Position numbers and translations under genes: made by a program
The notes under the pieces: model-generated
Seen by the model: the letters and a program-made list of their open reading frames with translations, nothing else
Told to the model about the DNA's origin: nothing
Database searches by the model: none
Part shown: piece by piece, positions 57,090-64,000 of the stretch
How positions within the stretch are numbered: position 1 is the stretch's first letter
Layout: each line of letters opens with the position of its first letter
NCBI GenBank assembly: GCA_963834365.1
Contig: CAWIBS010000041.1
Span: 186,001-250,000 of the forward strand
Reading direction: 5' to 3'
Source: CAWJAP01 sp963834365
GTDB taxonomy: Bacteria; Acidobacteriota; Vicinamibacteria; Vicinamibacterales; Vicinamibacteraceae
DNA length: 64,000 nucleotides

Positions 57090-57616
57090 ACGCCGCAATC
57101 GCCGCCGGGGCGCTGGCGCTGTCCGTGCTGGCCACCGCGGGTCCGCTGCGCGCACACAGCGGCCCACCCTACCCGATCGTGACCGACCGGATCGCGGGCC
57201 CATATGCGATCTCGATCTGGACCGATCCCGATGCGACCGACGATGGCACGGCCGGCGGCCAGTTCTGGGTGGTGTTCGAAACGCGGGCGGGCCTGGTCCC
57301 GGTTCCGCCGGGCACGCACGCCAGCGTCACTGTCCGTCCCCTCGATCGCGCCGGGCAAGAGCGCACCGTGGTCGCACAACCGGTCGATGGGCGCGTATCG
57401 CGGCAGTTCGCCGCGCTGGTGCTGGATCGCGAAGGCCGCTTCGCCGTACAGGTCATCGTCAATGGCCCGCTGGGCCGGGGCGAGCTCGCGAGCGAAGTGG
57501 ACGCGACCTACGACCTGCGGCCGGCTCCGGTCCTGCTCCTGGTCTATCTCCTGCCGTTCCTCGCTGTCGGCGCGATCTGGGTCAAGGTGTTGCGGCGGAG
57601 GACACTTCGATGCTGA
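57086..57616 (+). CDS. Exported protein with C-terminal membrane anchor
   Basis: 176 residues. Signal peptide (AGALALSVLATAGPLRAHS), a beta-rich domain with YPIVTDRIAGPYAISIWTDPD and GQFWVVFETRAG, then a terminal membrane helix PVLLLVYLLPFLAVGAIWV with basic tail. The mature N-terminus HSGPPYP may be a metal-binding start. Overlaps the polyferredoxin gene, so it belongs to the same operon. Family not recognised; YtkA/FixH-like folds look similar. Confidence 0.72.
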   Translation: MNAAIAAGALALSVLATAGPLRAHSGPPYPIVTDRIAGPYAISIWTDPDATDDGTAGGQFWVVFETRAGLVPVPPGTHASVTVRPLDRAGQERTVVAQPVDGRVSRQFAALVLDREGRFAVQVIVNGPLGRGELASEVDATYDLRPAPVLLLVYLLPFLAVGAIWVKVLRRRTLRC

Positions 57617-57742
57617 AGTACGAGGTACGAGGGACGAAGTACGAAGTGGAGCGTGATAACAATTCCCACGCACGACGTCCTGGGGAAGTTTCACTTTGTA
57701 CCTTCGTACTTCGTCCCTCGGTACTTCGTGAGGTTTCAGCAT
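57611..57742. promoter_or_regulatory. Inverted repeat that can mask the catalase-like gene start
   Basis: The left arm (57611-57646), beginning TGCTGAAGTACGAGGTACGA, pairs with the right arm (57703-57742), which holds CTTCGTACTTCGTCCCTCG and ends TTTCAGCAT at the ATG of the next gene. The right arm includes GAGG, the likely ribosome site. The left arm overlaps the stop of the preceding gene. The stem could act in translation control, or be a dispersed palindrome. Confidence 0.6.
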
Positions 57743-58697
57743 GCCCCGACTTGCGGAAGAAGTCGTCGCGCCGGACGAGACCGCGGTGGTCGCGTCGTTC
57801 ATCGAGTTCCTCGAGCGCACCAGCGCGCTGCGGCACCCGGAGGGGCTGATCCGCCGCTTCAACCAGGGACGTCACGCCGGCTGTCTCGAAGGCGAATTCA
57901 CCGTCCGCGACGACCTCCGCCGCGAGCTTCGCGTGGGACTCTTCGCCGAGCCGCGAACGTTCCCGGCGTTCCTCCGGTTCGCGAGCGCCTCGTCCAGCAC
58001 CGATCGAGAGAAGGACGTGCGGGGCCTGTCGATCTCGCTCGCCGGCGTCCCGGGCCGCAATCTCACCACGGGCTCGACGACGCAGGACTTCGTGCTCAAC
58101 AGCCATCCGGTGATGGTGGCGCCGGATGCGCGGGAATTCCTCGCGCTGCTGCAGGCGATGGAGGCCGGGGGCCTCAGACGCGCCCTGTACTTCGCGAGGC
58201 ATCCGCGGCTGGCACGCATCGGGCTCGCGGCTCGCCAGCAGCCGGCCAGCCACCTCGACATCCCGTACTGGAGCACCACGCCCTATCTCTTCGGCGCCGG
58301 CCGCGCGGTGAAGTACATCGTCCGTCCCTGCTCGTCGCCGCGCAGCGCCCTGCCGGCGTCGCTGACCGAGGACTACCTGCGCCAGGCGATGAAGGCCCAC
58401 CTCGCGCAGGCCGAGGCCTGCTTCGATTTCCTGGTCCAGTTCCAGACCGACGCGGAGACGATGCCGATCGAGGATGCAACGGTCGAGTGGAAGGAAGACG
58501 TGTCGCCGTACGTCCCGGTCGCGCGCCTCAGGATTCCCCCGCAGGAATTCGACACGCCCGAGCGGATGACGCGCTGCGAGCAGGTGGCCTTCGATCCCTG
58601 GCACTGTCTCGAGGAGCACCGACCGCTCGGCGGGCTCAACCGCGCCCGGCGGGACATCTACCCGGCCCTGGCCGCGTTCAGACGAAGCCGTCGGTAA
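57741..58697 (+). CDS. Catalase-family (minicatalase-like) protein
   Basis: 318 residues, shorter than classical catalases (about 480 or more) and of the SrpA/minicatalase size. Matching blocks: RRFNQGRHAGCLEGEFTV with the likely distal His, TFPAFLRFASASSSTDREKDVRGLSISLAGVPG, TTQDFVLNSHPVMV, and the C-terminal PWHCLEEHRPLGGLNRARRDIYPALA. ATG 57741 follows GAGG inside an inverted repeat. No signal peptide. Probably haem-binding with catalase or peroxidase activity; the exact chemistry is not certain. Confidence 0.8.
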   Translation: MPRLAEEVVAPDETAVVASFIEFLERTSALRHPEGLIRRFNQGRHAGCLEGEFTVRDDLRRELRVGLFAEPRTFPAFLRFASASSSTDREKDVRGLSISLAGVPGRNLTTGSTTQDFVLNSHPVMVAPDAREFLALLQAMEAGGLRRALYFARHPRLARIGLAARQQPASHLDIPYWSTTPYLFGAGRAVKYIVRPCSSPRSALPASLTEDYLRQAMKAHLAQAEACFDFLVQFQTDAETMPIEDATVEWKEDVSPYVPVARLRIPPQEFDTPERMTRCEQVAFDPWHCLEEHRPLGGLNRARRDIYPALAAFRRSRR

Positions 58698-58796
58698 CAC
58701 TTGCTTGACTCGGACGGGCGGAGGTGGCGATCGTGTCGCCGCTCCCACCGCTCGGCCCGATCAACGTTCTGATCGACCTCGTGCGCATGGAAGGCA

Positions 58797-59189
58797 TCAA
58801 ACGGTGACGATATCGAGCAAGTCGGAGAGTCCGGCGAAATCAGCTGGATTGCGGGTATACAGGGGCAGATCCGCCGCCAAGGCGGTCGCGGCAATGAACA
58901 GGTCTGTGGCCCGGCGTCCACGCGCCTTTCGTCCAGCCGCGACGACCGCGGCGTAGACGAGGCCGTAGGCACGAGCCACGTTCCTGTCGACAGGAAGCGG
59001 ATCGAATGTCGCCTCGGTGCGTTGCAGTCGATCCTGACGACGCGCCCGTTCCCCCGCATCCCGCGTGGCATGCGGGCCCGCCGCGAGTTCGGCCACGGTA
59101 ATCGCGGAGACGGCAAGCTCGTGCGGTAATCGCTCCGGGTCGATCACGTCCAAGTCGATCAACACAGACGTGTCGACGAGCCCGCGCAC
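58797..59189 (-). CDS. vapC: PIN-domain toxin (VapC family)
   Basis: About 130 residues. Acidic PIN residues are visible: RGLVDTSVLIDLD (first Asp), ITVAELAAG (Glu) and RRATDLFIAATA (third Asp), then LPLYTRNPADFAGL. PIN toxins cleave tRNA or other RNA. The start is uncertain: GTG 59189, 11 bp after the antitoxin stop, gives a normal N-terminus; in-frame GTG 59207 and TTG 59228 overlap the antitoxin gene. Paired with the antitoxin directly upstream. Confidence 0.85.
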   Translation of the reverse strand: MRGLVDTSVLIDLDVIDPERLPHELAVSAITVAELAAGPHATRDAGERARRQDRLQRTEATFDPLPVDRNVARAYGLVYAAVVAAGRKARGRRATDLFIAATALAADLPLYTRNPADFAGLSDLLDIVTV

Positions 59190-59199
59190 ATGACGGTGC

Positions 59200-59454
59200 T
59201 CAACCACGCGGCGTCGGGTTTTGGTCAATCACGGAGTCCAGGTTCTTGCGAAATCGCCTGTGCGCGATTCGCGGCGCGCGCCGATAGGCGGCGGCGACCG
59301 CTTCGACCGCAACGAACACACGCGCCCTCACGGGAACCAACTCGCCAACAGGCACGCCGTTGCGGGTGACCGTGAAGGTCTCGCCCTTGTCGAGGGCCCG
59401 CATGATTCGGCCGCTCTCATTGCGGAGCTCCCGTTGGGTGATGCGACGACTCAT
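59200..59454 (-). CDS. Phd/YefM-type antitoxin
   Basis: 84 residues. The N-terminal RRITQRELRNESGRIMRALDKGETFTVTRNGVPVGELVPV is the classic Phd/YefM DNA-binding half. The C-terminal AYRRAPRIAHRRFRKNLDSVID is the toxin-neutralising tail. ATG 59454 is chosen over an upstream TTG-type extension because it matches the family start. Expected to bind the VapC-type toxin and repress the shared promoter upstream. Confidence 0.85.
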   Translation of the reverse strand: MSRRITQRELRNESGRIMRALDKGETFTVTRNGVPVGELVPVRARVFVAVEAVAAAYRRAPRIAHRRFRKNLDSVIDQNPTPRG

Positions 59455-59563
59455 GACTGGCGAGTGTAGCACATGGGCTACACTGCCGCCGCGACGTCAT
59501 CCACAGACAGTGGCGCCGTCGAAAGCGCGCGGACCATCGATTCGGAGTGATCCGCGTCCCGCA

Positions 59564-60694
59564 TCACCGCCGATAGCGGCGGCAGACGAACTCGCTGCCG
59601 ATCCCGGTCGCAAAGAACCGCTCCTTGCGATCCTGCAGCAGCCGCGCCGTCCAGTCCGAGAACCCGCCGTCGACGATCGGATATCGATCTCCTCCCGGCG
59701 CGAACGGCGAGATGCGCACGCTCAAGCCGTCGTAATAGTCGAGCCCTTCGAGTCGCGCCAGATTGAAGCGGAACTGCGCCTCGGGATAGCGGGATGCGAG
59801 CGCGTCGATGACGTGCGCCTTCACGGCCGCGAGGCGCACCCGCTCCCGCTCGAGTCCGTGTCTCGCTGTGAGCTCGTCGAGCTCGTGAACATCGGCAACC
59901 GCCGCAGGGAGCGTCAATCCATGCGATTCGAGGATCCTCGCCGACTCTCCAGGACGATGGGCCCGGACGAGGTCGCGGATGGCCTCGCGGGCTGCCGGTG
60001 ACGACGACAGCAGCGCCCCCGTCATCCGGGTGTCGGAGATCTCGACGAGGGGCTCGGTCAGCGCGAAGCCCTCGGCATCGAGCGATCGGAACAGTCGCAG
60101 GTAGCACTCGACGTGTTCGCGGAGCGCCGCAACCTCGAACCCGGCCGACCCCGTGTCGCGGCCGGCGCTGGCCAGGCAGAACAGGCGGAAGTGCGGCGTG
60201 AAGCCGGGGACGTCGAAGGGCTGGAGCCGGACGACGCGATGGCTGCTGCAAAGGCGGAGGGGTTGCGCACCGCGATCCGCGGTCCGGCGGCGCCGCAGGG
60301 CGCAGGCCAGCGCGAGCGCCGGTGTGGCATCGCCGAGCACCTCGGCGCCGCGGATCGTCGTCAGCACGCTGTTCTGGTGGATCGCGCCCAGCACGGCGGT
60401 CGTTGCGAACGGGCCGACCGGCGACAGTTCCAGTGCCTCGAACGCGGACGCCGTCCCGAACGCCACGCGGTCGAAGGCGTTGAGCAGCCGCGCGTCGACG
60501 GTGGACGGCGCCACGACCGCCCGGCTGGCTGCGCTCGTCATCAGGTTCGAGACGCTGGTCGTTCGCGCGCGACTCTGGTAGACGGCGAGAGAGAGGGACT
60601 GCAGCTCGCTCGGCGACAGCGTCTCGGCGAGCACGCGATCGAGCGCCGGCACGCCGGCTTTGGCCGCAATGCGCCGGATGATGGCAGCATTCAT
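59564..60694 (-). CDS. Orphan histidyl-tRNA-synthetase-like (HisZ-like) protein
   Basis: 376 residues. The C-terminal part keeps class II synthetase core features of the HisRS/HisZ type: FRFNLARLEGLDYYDGLSVRI, matching the YYxG strand, then GGDRYPIVDGGFSDW, the usual GGRYD region in altered form, and FFATGIGSEFV, resembling motif 3. The N-terminal half is helical (LAETLSPSELQSLSLAVYQSR) and unlike normal HisRS motif 1. No C-terminal anticodon-binding domain is present. It may be a HisZ-like regulator or a synthetase paralogue with another use; no his genes are nearby. ATG 60694 starts the protein. Confidence 0.65.
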   Translation of the reverse strand: MNAAIIRRIAAKAGVPALDRVLAETLSPSELQSLSLAVYQSRARTTSVSNLMTSAASRAVVAPSTVDARLLNAFDRVAFGTASAFEALELSPVGPFATTAVLGAIHQNSVLTTIRGAEVLGDATPALALACALRRRRTADRGAQPLRLCSSHRVVRLQPFDVPGFTPHFRLFCLASAGRDTGSAGFEVAALREHVECYLRLFRSLDAEGFALTEPLVEISDTRMTGALLSSSPAAREAIRDLVRAHRPGESARILESHGLTLPAAVADVHELDELTARHGLERERVRLAAVKAHVIDALASRYPEAQFRFNLARLEGLDYYDGLSVRISPFAPGGDRYPIVDGGFSDWTARLLQDRKERFFATGIGSEFVCRRYRR

Positions 60695-61094
60695 GACCCG
60701 GAGCTTAAGACAACGGGGGCAGAAGTCGGCGGTCTGTCTATGGCGACCGGGCACGGGTCCGGCTGAAGCCGGACACTACGTTCAGGGCGGGCACGACGTT
60801 CAGGGCGGGACGCGACGTTCAAGGCGGGACGCGGGTTCAGGGCGCGACACGACCGCCCAAGCCGGACCAGAGCTCGAGGTTCAAGCCCCATCGAGGGTCG
60901 AAGCCGCCAATGACGTTGTCTATGCGCTCCCACAGCCGTAGCGTCCGGCTTTTCAGCCGGACCCCGGGCGCAGCTTGCGGGCCTCAGCCAGACGCAGGTC
61001 CGCACCAACGTGTGCGCTCGGGCGCGGACGGCCGTTTAGTCAGGTGGGGCTCGCCGCCCGGGACGGCGAAGACTCGCGAGCCAGACGTCACACC
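60695..61094. other. 400-bp non-coding region with REP palindromes and an 18-19-bp tandem array
   Basis: Holds two REP-like palindromes (60757-60774 and 60943-60962) and, at 60778-60853, about four units of the type ACGTTCAGGGCGGGACGCG. Lies between divergent genes, so both promoters should be here. No coding sequence or clear promoter seen. Confidence 0.7.
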
Positions 61095-62948
61095 ATGAAG
61101 ACCCCGATTCGCTGGAACATCCTGTGGGCGGCGCCCGTGTTCGTCGTCCTCGCCCTCCACGCCCGCGCCGCCCAGCCACCCGCCAGTCTCGTCAGTCTCG
61201 ACGTCAACGACGTGTCGTTCCTGTGGCCGCCACCCGCCACGCGCGACGACGTGGCGGCCCTGATTGCCGCGGACACACCGACGTCCGAGGGGTCGCAGTT
61301 GTGGCCCGCGCAAGTATTCACGGCTGTGCTGCAGGCCGCGAGGCAGACGGGGATCACCAACCTGGCCGGCACCGAGAGCCGCATCGACTTCACCCCCTTC
61401 CAGGCGCAGTTCGAGCAGCTCGCGACCTGGAAGCTCGCAGGGTTCCGGGTGGACCCCTCGGCCCCCGGCGGGCATCCCTCGCTGGTCGCGCGATTCGGAT
61501 CCGTCCCGCAAATTCGGCTCGTGATGCAGCCGATCACCGTCGATGCATCGGGCAGGGTCCGCGCGCACGATGTCGCCGTGCACCTGGTCTACAGCTACAT
61601 CACCGGGAATTTCGCGCCGCCCTTCACGCCCGACCGCGAGCGATTCGGCGCCATCGTCGCCGACCTGCAGGCCCTCAAGGCCGCCGCTGGCCTCGACACC
61701 GGCGGAAAGCTGGGCGTGCACCCGGCTCTGAACGCGCGGGTCGCGGGCTTCGGCGACAAGGTGAGAGCCTTCCTCGCGAAGCACGTCTCGGCGTCCCGGC
61801 TGCTGGCGGTGTCGTTCATGGGCATCGAGCCGCCGGAGCCCTGGATCTTCTTTGCGATGACCGTGAGGCCGGACGGCACGCTCGCGCCCGCATCGCAGGC
61901 GGTGCTCGGCGGCGGACACATCCAGATGCTGACCCTGCTCAGCCGGCCGCGCGCCTGGCCGGTTCCGTCGGTGACGAACGTCGATGCGGCAGCCGGACAG
62001 GGTGTGAGCACCGGCGTCCTGTTCACCGACGACATCGCAACGAAGCTCGACACACCGGCCGTGAGCGGCCGGCCCAGGCCCCTGCACCGCGACATTCCGG
62101 ATCTCGTGGCCAATCCGCAGCGCGCGCACTTCTTCAACACCGATTGCGTGAGCTGCCACACCGAGAGCACGCGACGCCGCGCCCTCGACCTGCCCGCGGG
62201 GGACGGGGCACTGCGGTTCGCAACGCCCGACGGCATTTCCGGCGTCGACGACGCGGTCGTGCCGGGCGACATCTGGAACACGCGCAACTTCGGCTGGTTC
62301 CAGCGACGTGCCAGCGATCGCATCGCGCCGACGGTGACGATGCGGACCGCGAACGAGGCGGCCGAATCGGTCGAGGCGATCAATCGGAATTACCTGCATC
62401 GGAGTCCGTCGGCCGGGGCCGCACCGCCCCGCGTGCTTCTCGCGTCGCTGCGCCCGCCCCGGCCATCACTCGCCCATCGTCCACGCGGAGACACCACAAC
62501 AATGCCTCGCACTGTCGCCAACCCGCTCACGCTCGTGATGAACATCAAGTCACCGGAGGACCATCGCGCGCTCAAGGCGCTCGTCGAGGGCTTGCAGGGA
62601 ATGCCGCCGGATCAGAATCCGATCGTGAAGGCGCTGACGCAGCTGAGGACCGTGCATTTCGCACGGTTCGTCTTCCTGAGCGAGCAGCAGCTGGCGGTGA
62701 TGACGACCTACGACGGCAGCTTCGAGGACTACATCGACGCCTTCGTGAACGCCATCGGCGGGATCTTCGACAAGCTCCTGGCGCACATGAAGGATGCGCC
62801 GCCGCTGCCGGTCTCCGATCACCGTGACGAGTTCCTGGCCTACGTGCGCAAACACGATCTCGGCTGCGTCCAGCCCTTTTACAGCGCCTATCCCGAGCTC
62901 ACGGTGCAGGACGTGCTGACGCTGCAGAAGCAGCACGGCCAACCATAG
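61095..62948 (+). CDS. Exported haem-c protein with an apparent fused C-terminal domain
   Basis: 617 residues. Signal peptide (APVFVVLALHARA), then a large unrecognised domain with DVNDVSFLWPPPATRDDV, and one c-type haem site FNTDCVSCHTEST (CxxCH, near residue 355). After about residue 440 a low-complexity Pro/Arg/Ala stretch leads to MPRTVANPLTLVMNIKSPED, which has its own ATG at 62503 with GGAG upstream. A second globular domain follows: FARFVFLSEQQLAVMTTYDGSF, then FDKLLAHMKDAPPLP and DLGCVQPFYSAYPE. This may be two genes joined by loss of a stop or by an assembly indel around 62400-62500. Neither half has a function I can name. Confidence 0.65.
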   Translation: MKTPIRWNILWAAPVFVVLALHARAAQPPASLVSLDVNDVSFLWPPPATRDDVAALIAADTPTSEGSQLWPAQVFTAVLQAARQTGITNLAGTESRIDFTPFQAQFEQLATWKLAGFRVDPSAPGGHPSLVARFGSVPQIRLVMQPITVDASGRVRAHDVAVHLVYSYITGNFAPPFTPDRERFGAIVADLQALKAAAGLDTGGKLGVHPALNARVAGFGDKVRAFLAKHVSASRLLAVSFMGIEPPEPWIFFAMTVRPDGTLAPASQAVLGGGHIQMLTLLSRPRAWPVPSVTNVDAAAGQGVSTGVLFTDDIATKLDTPAVSGRPRPLHRDIPDLVANPQRAHFFNTDCVSCHTESTRRRALDLPAGDGALRFATPDGISGVDDAVVPGDIWNTRNFGWFQRRASDRIAPTVTMRTANEAAESVEAINRNYLHRSPSAGAAPPRVLLASLRPPRPSLAHRPRGDTTTMPRTVANPLTLVMNIKSPEDHRALKALVEGLQGMPPDQNPIVKALTQLRTVHFARFVFLSEQQLAVMTTYDGSFEDYIDAFVNAIGGIFDKLLAHMKDAPPLPVSDHRDEFLAYVRKHDLGCVQPFYSAYPELTVQDVLTLQKQHGQP

Positions 62949-62965
62949 CCATCGGCGCTGCCGCG

Positions 62966-64000
62966 ATGCCAACGACGTTTGCAAACGTACCGGACTGGTT
63001 TGCGTGGGCGAACCATGGCGCCGGCGCCGCGCTCGCCGACCTGAACGGCGACGGTCAGCCCGAGCTGCTCGTGCTCATGGTGGACAATCCGGCCGGTGTC
63101 AACCGCGGGGTGTACCGCGTCGGCGCCGGCCTCGATGCGGCCGGGACCGCCGCGTCCTGGGGACCCTGGATCGACGTCCCCGACTGGTTCTCGTTCGAGA
63201 ACCAGGGTGCGGGCCTCGCCGTCGCCGACCTCGACGCCGACGGCCGCCCCGAGCTGTTCGTGTTCCAGATCGACAACCCCGGCGGCAAGAACCAGGGCTA
63301 CTACCGCGTTGGCCGGACGCTCGACGCGAACGGTGTCGTCACCGGCGGCTGGGGCCCATGGATCGCCATTCCCGATTGGTTCGCATTCGACAATCACCAC
63401 GGCAGCATCACCGTCGCCGACCTGGACGCTGACGGCCGGCCCGAGCTGATTGTGCTGATGGTGGACAACCCGGCGGAGGGGAACCAGGCGTACTACCGCG
63501 TCGGCCGCCGCCTGAACGCGAACGGCGAGGTGACAGGCGGTTGGGGCAACTGGATCCCGGTTCCCGACTGGTTCTCGTGGGACAACCAGGGCGCCGGCCT
63601 CGCGGTCGGCAGCCTCACGGCGCCCGGCGCCCGCGACCTCGTGATCTTCCAGGTCGATGCCCCCGTCGGGCAGAACCAGGCGTTCTACCGGATCGGCCGC
63701 AACATCGGCGCCGATGGACAGGTCCCGGCCGGCGACTGGGGCCCGTGGCTGGGCGTTGGCGGGTGGTTCTCGTGGGAGAACCAGGGCGCGGCGATCGCGC
63801 TCGCGCCATCGAACGGCCGCGATCGCATGGTGGTGTTCACGGTGGACAGTCCGCCCGGGCAGAACGCCGGGATCTATCAGGTCGTCGATCTCGACGACGT
63901 CCCGGCGGAGCGAGGCCGGTGGGAGGTCCAGTCGTTCCGGTCCGGCGTGCTGGCCGTCCATGCCGCCGTGGTGCACACGGGCAGGGTGCTCTTCTTCGCC
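62966..64000 (+). CDS. FG-GAP/VCBS-repeat protein with galactose-oxidase-like start, partial
   Basis: Incomplete at the right edge; 345 codons visible from ATG 62966. It consists of repeats of about 64-68 residues, each with a WF-rich strand (VPDWFAWANHG, VPDWFSFENQG, IPDWFAFDNHH, VPDWFSWDNQG) followed by a calcium-loop-like VADLDADGRPELFVFQID and a YYRVGR strand. This is the FG-GAP/VCBS propeller pattern; the Asp-rich loops weaken in the last repeats. At the very end VLAVHAAVVHTGRVLFFA looks like the opening of a Kelch/galactose-oxidase domain. No signal peptide is evident. It starts 17 bp after the haem-c gene and is probably in the same operon. Confidence 0.75.
   Translation, partial: MPTTFANVPDWFAWANHGAGAALADLNGDGQPELLVLMVDNPAGVNRGVYRVGAGLDAAGTAASWGPWIDVPDWFSFENQGAGLAVADLDADGRPELFVFQIDNPGGKNQGYYRVGRTLDANGVVTGGWGPWIAIPDWFAFDNHHGSITVADLDADGRPELIVLMVDNPAEGNQAYYRVGRRLNANGEVTGGWGNWIPVPDWFSWDNQGAGLAVGSLTAPGARDLVIFQVDAPVGQNQAFYRIGRNIGADGQVPAGDWGPWLGVGGWFSWENQGAAIALAPSNGRDRMVVFTVDSPPGQNAGIYQVVDLDDVPAERGRWEVQSFRSGVLAVHAAVVHTGRVLFFA

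Noticed and set aside
62888..63976. A 362-codon minus-strand frame at the right edge
   Set aside because: It mirrors the plus-strand FG-GAP repeats, which explains its internal periodicity; the plus strand has the recognisable calcium-loop motifs.

Overview
The window is visibly very GC-rich DNA with dense genes on both strands. It carries gene families typical of soil Acidobacteriota: two acidobacterial VWFA-related proteins, a large TonB-dependent receptor with an N-terminal carboxypeptidase-regulatory-like domain, DUF1080 and PQQ-like propeller exported proteins, and Tat-exported TIM-barrel isomerases. My best guess is a member of the Vicinamibacteria, probably a draft or metagenome-derived assembly. 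That assignment is inference from gene content; there is no rRNA. One tRNA gene (Pro-TGG, 50948-51024) is present. No transposase, phage gene or CRISPR array was seen.

Layout. 1-1990 (minus): a phosphate-selective-porin-like gene followed by pstS, both badly frameshifted. 2187-4664: acyl-CoA ligase and enoyl-CoA hydratase. 4696-14424: a co-directional cluster that reads as a D-apiose utilisation locus, with ApsD-like dehydrogenase, a four-gene sugar ABC importer joined by ATGA/GTGA overlaps, an AraC regulator, a GH140 apiosidase-like exported hydrolase, ApnO-like oxidoisomerase and OiaC-like decarboxylase. 14687-20151: PQQ-like propeller, glycogen phosphorylase, DUF1080 protein and a membrane protein. 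20403-30871: a ~1000-residue exported protein of unknown function, two VWFA proteins and the TonB-dependent receptor. 30915-32293: SEC-C protein and a TIM-barrel isomerase.

32556-44008 is the most unusual block. It holds an alpha/beta-hydrolase and a caspase/gingipain-like protein on the plus strand. Facing them is a tight minus-strand operon of a CHAT protease-ATPase, a 1682-residue STAND-type NTPase with a degenerate CHAT-like C-terminus, and an HExxH metallopeptidase. This block has no frameshifts and looks like a protease-based signalling or defence system.

44149-52825: BON-domain protein, cell-wall amidase, GerMN protein, RNase PH, RdgB, small membrane proteins, a PHP phosphoesterase, the tRNA and a beta-propeller membrane protein. 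52926-54868: a SNF2 helicase with a SWIM finger, broken by many frameshifts. 55161-57616: FixH-like, polyferredoxin and an exported protein. 57741-64000: catalase-like protein, a VapBC-type toxin-antitoxin pair, an orphan HisRS-like protein, a haem-c protein with an apparent C-terminal fusion, and a partial FG-GAP-repeat protein running off the right edge.

The gaps between genes are full of short dispersed repeats. A long inverted repeat occurs four times, a REP-like palindrome six times, and there are several tandem arrays with 7-19 bp units plus at least two other shared motifs. Single-base frameshifts interrupt about a dozen genes but are clustered. They could be sequencing errors, so I describe those genes as functional families with a caveat.
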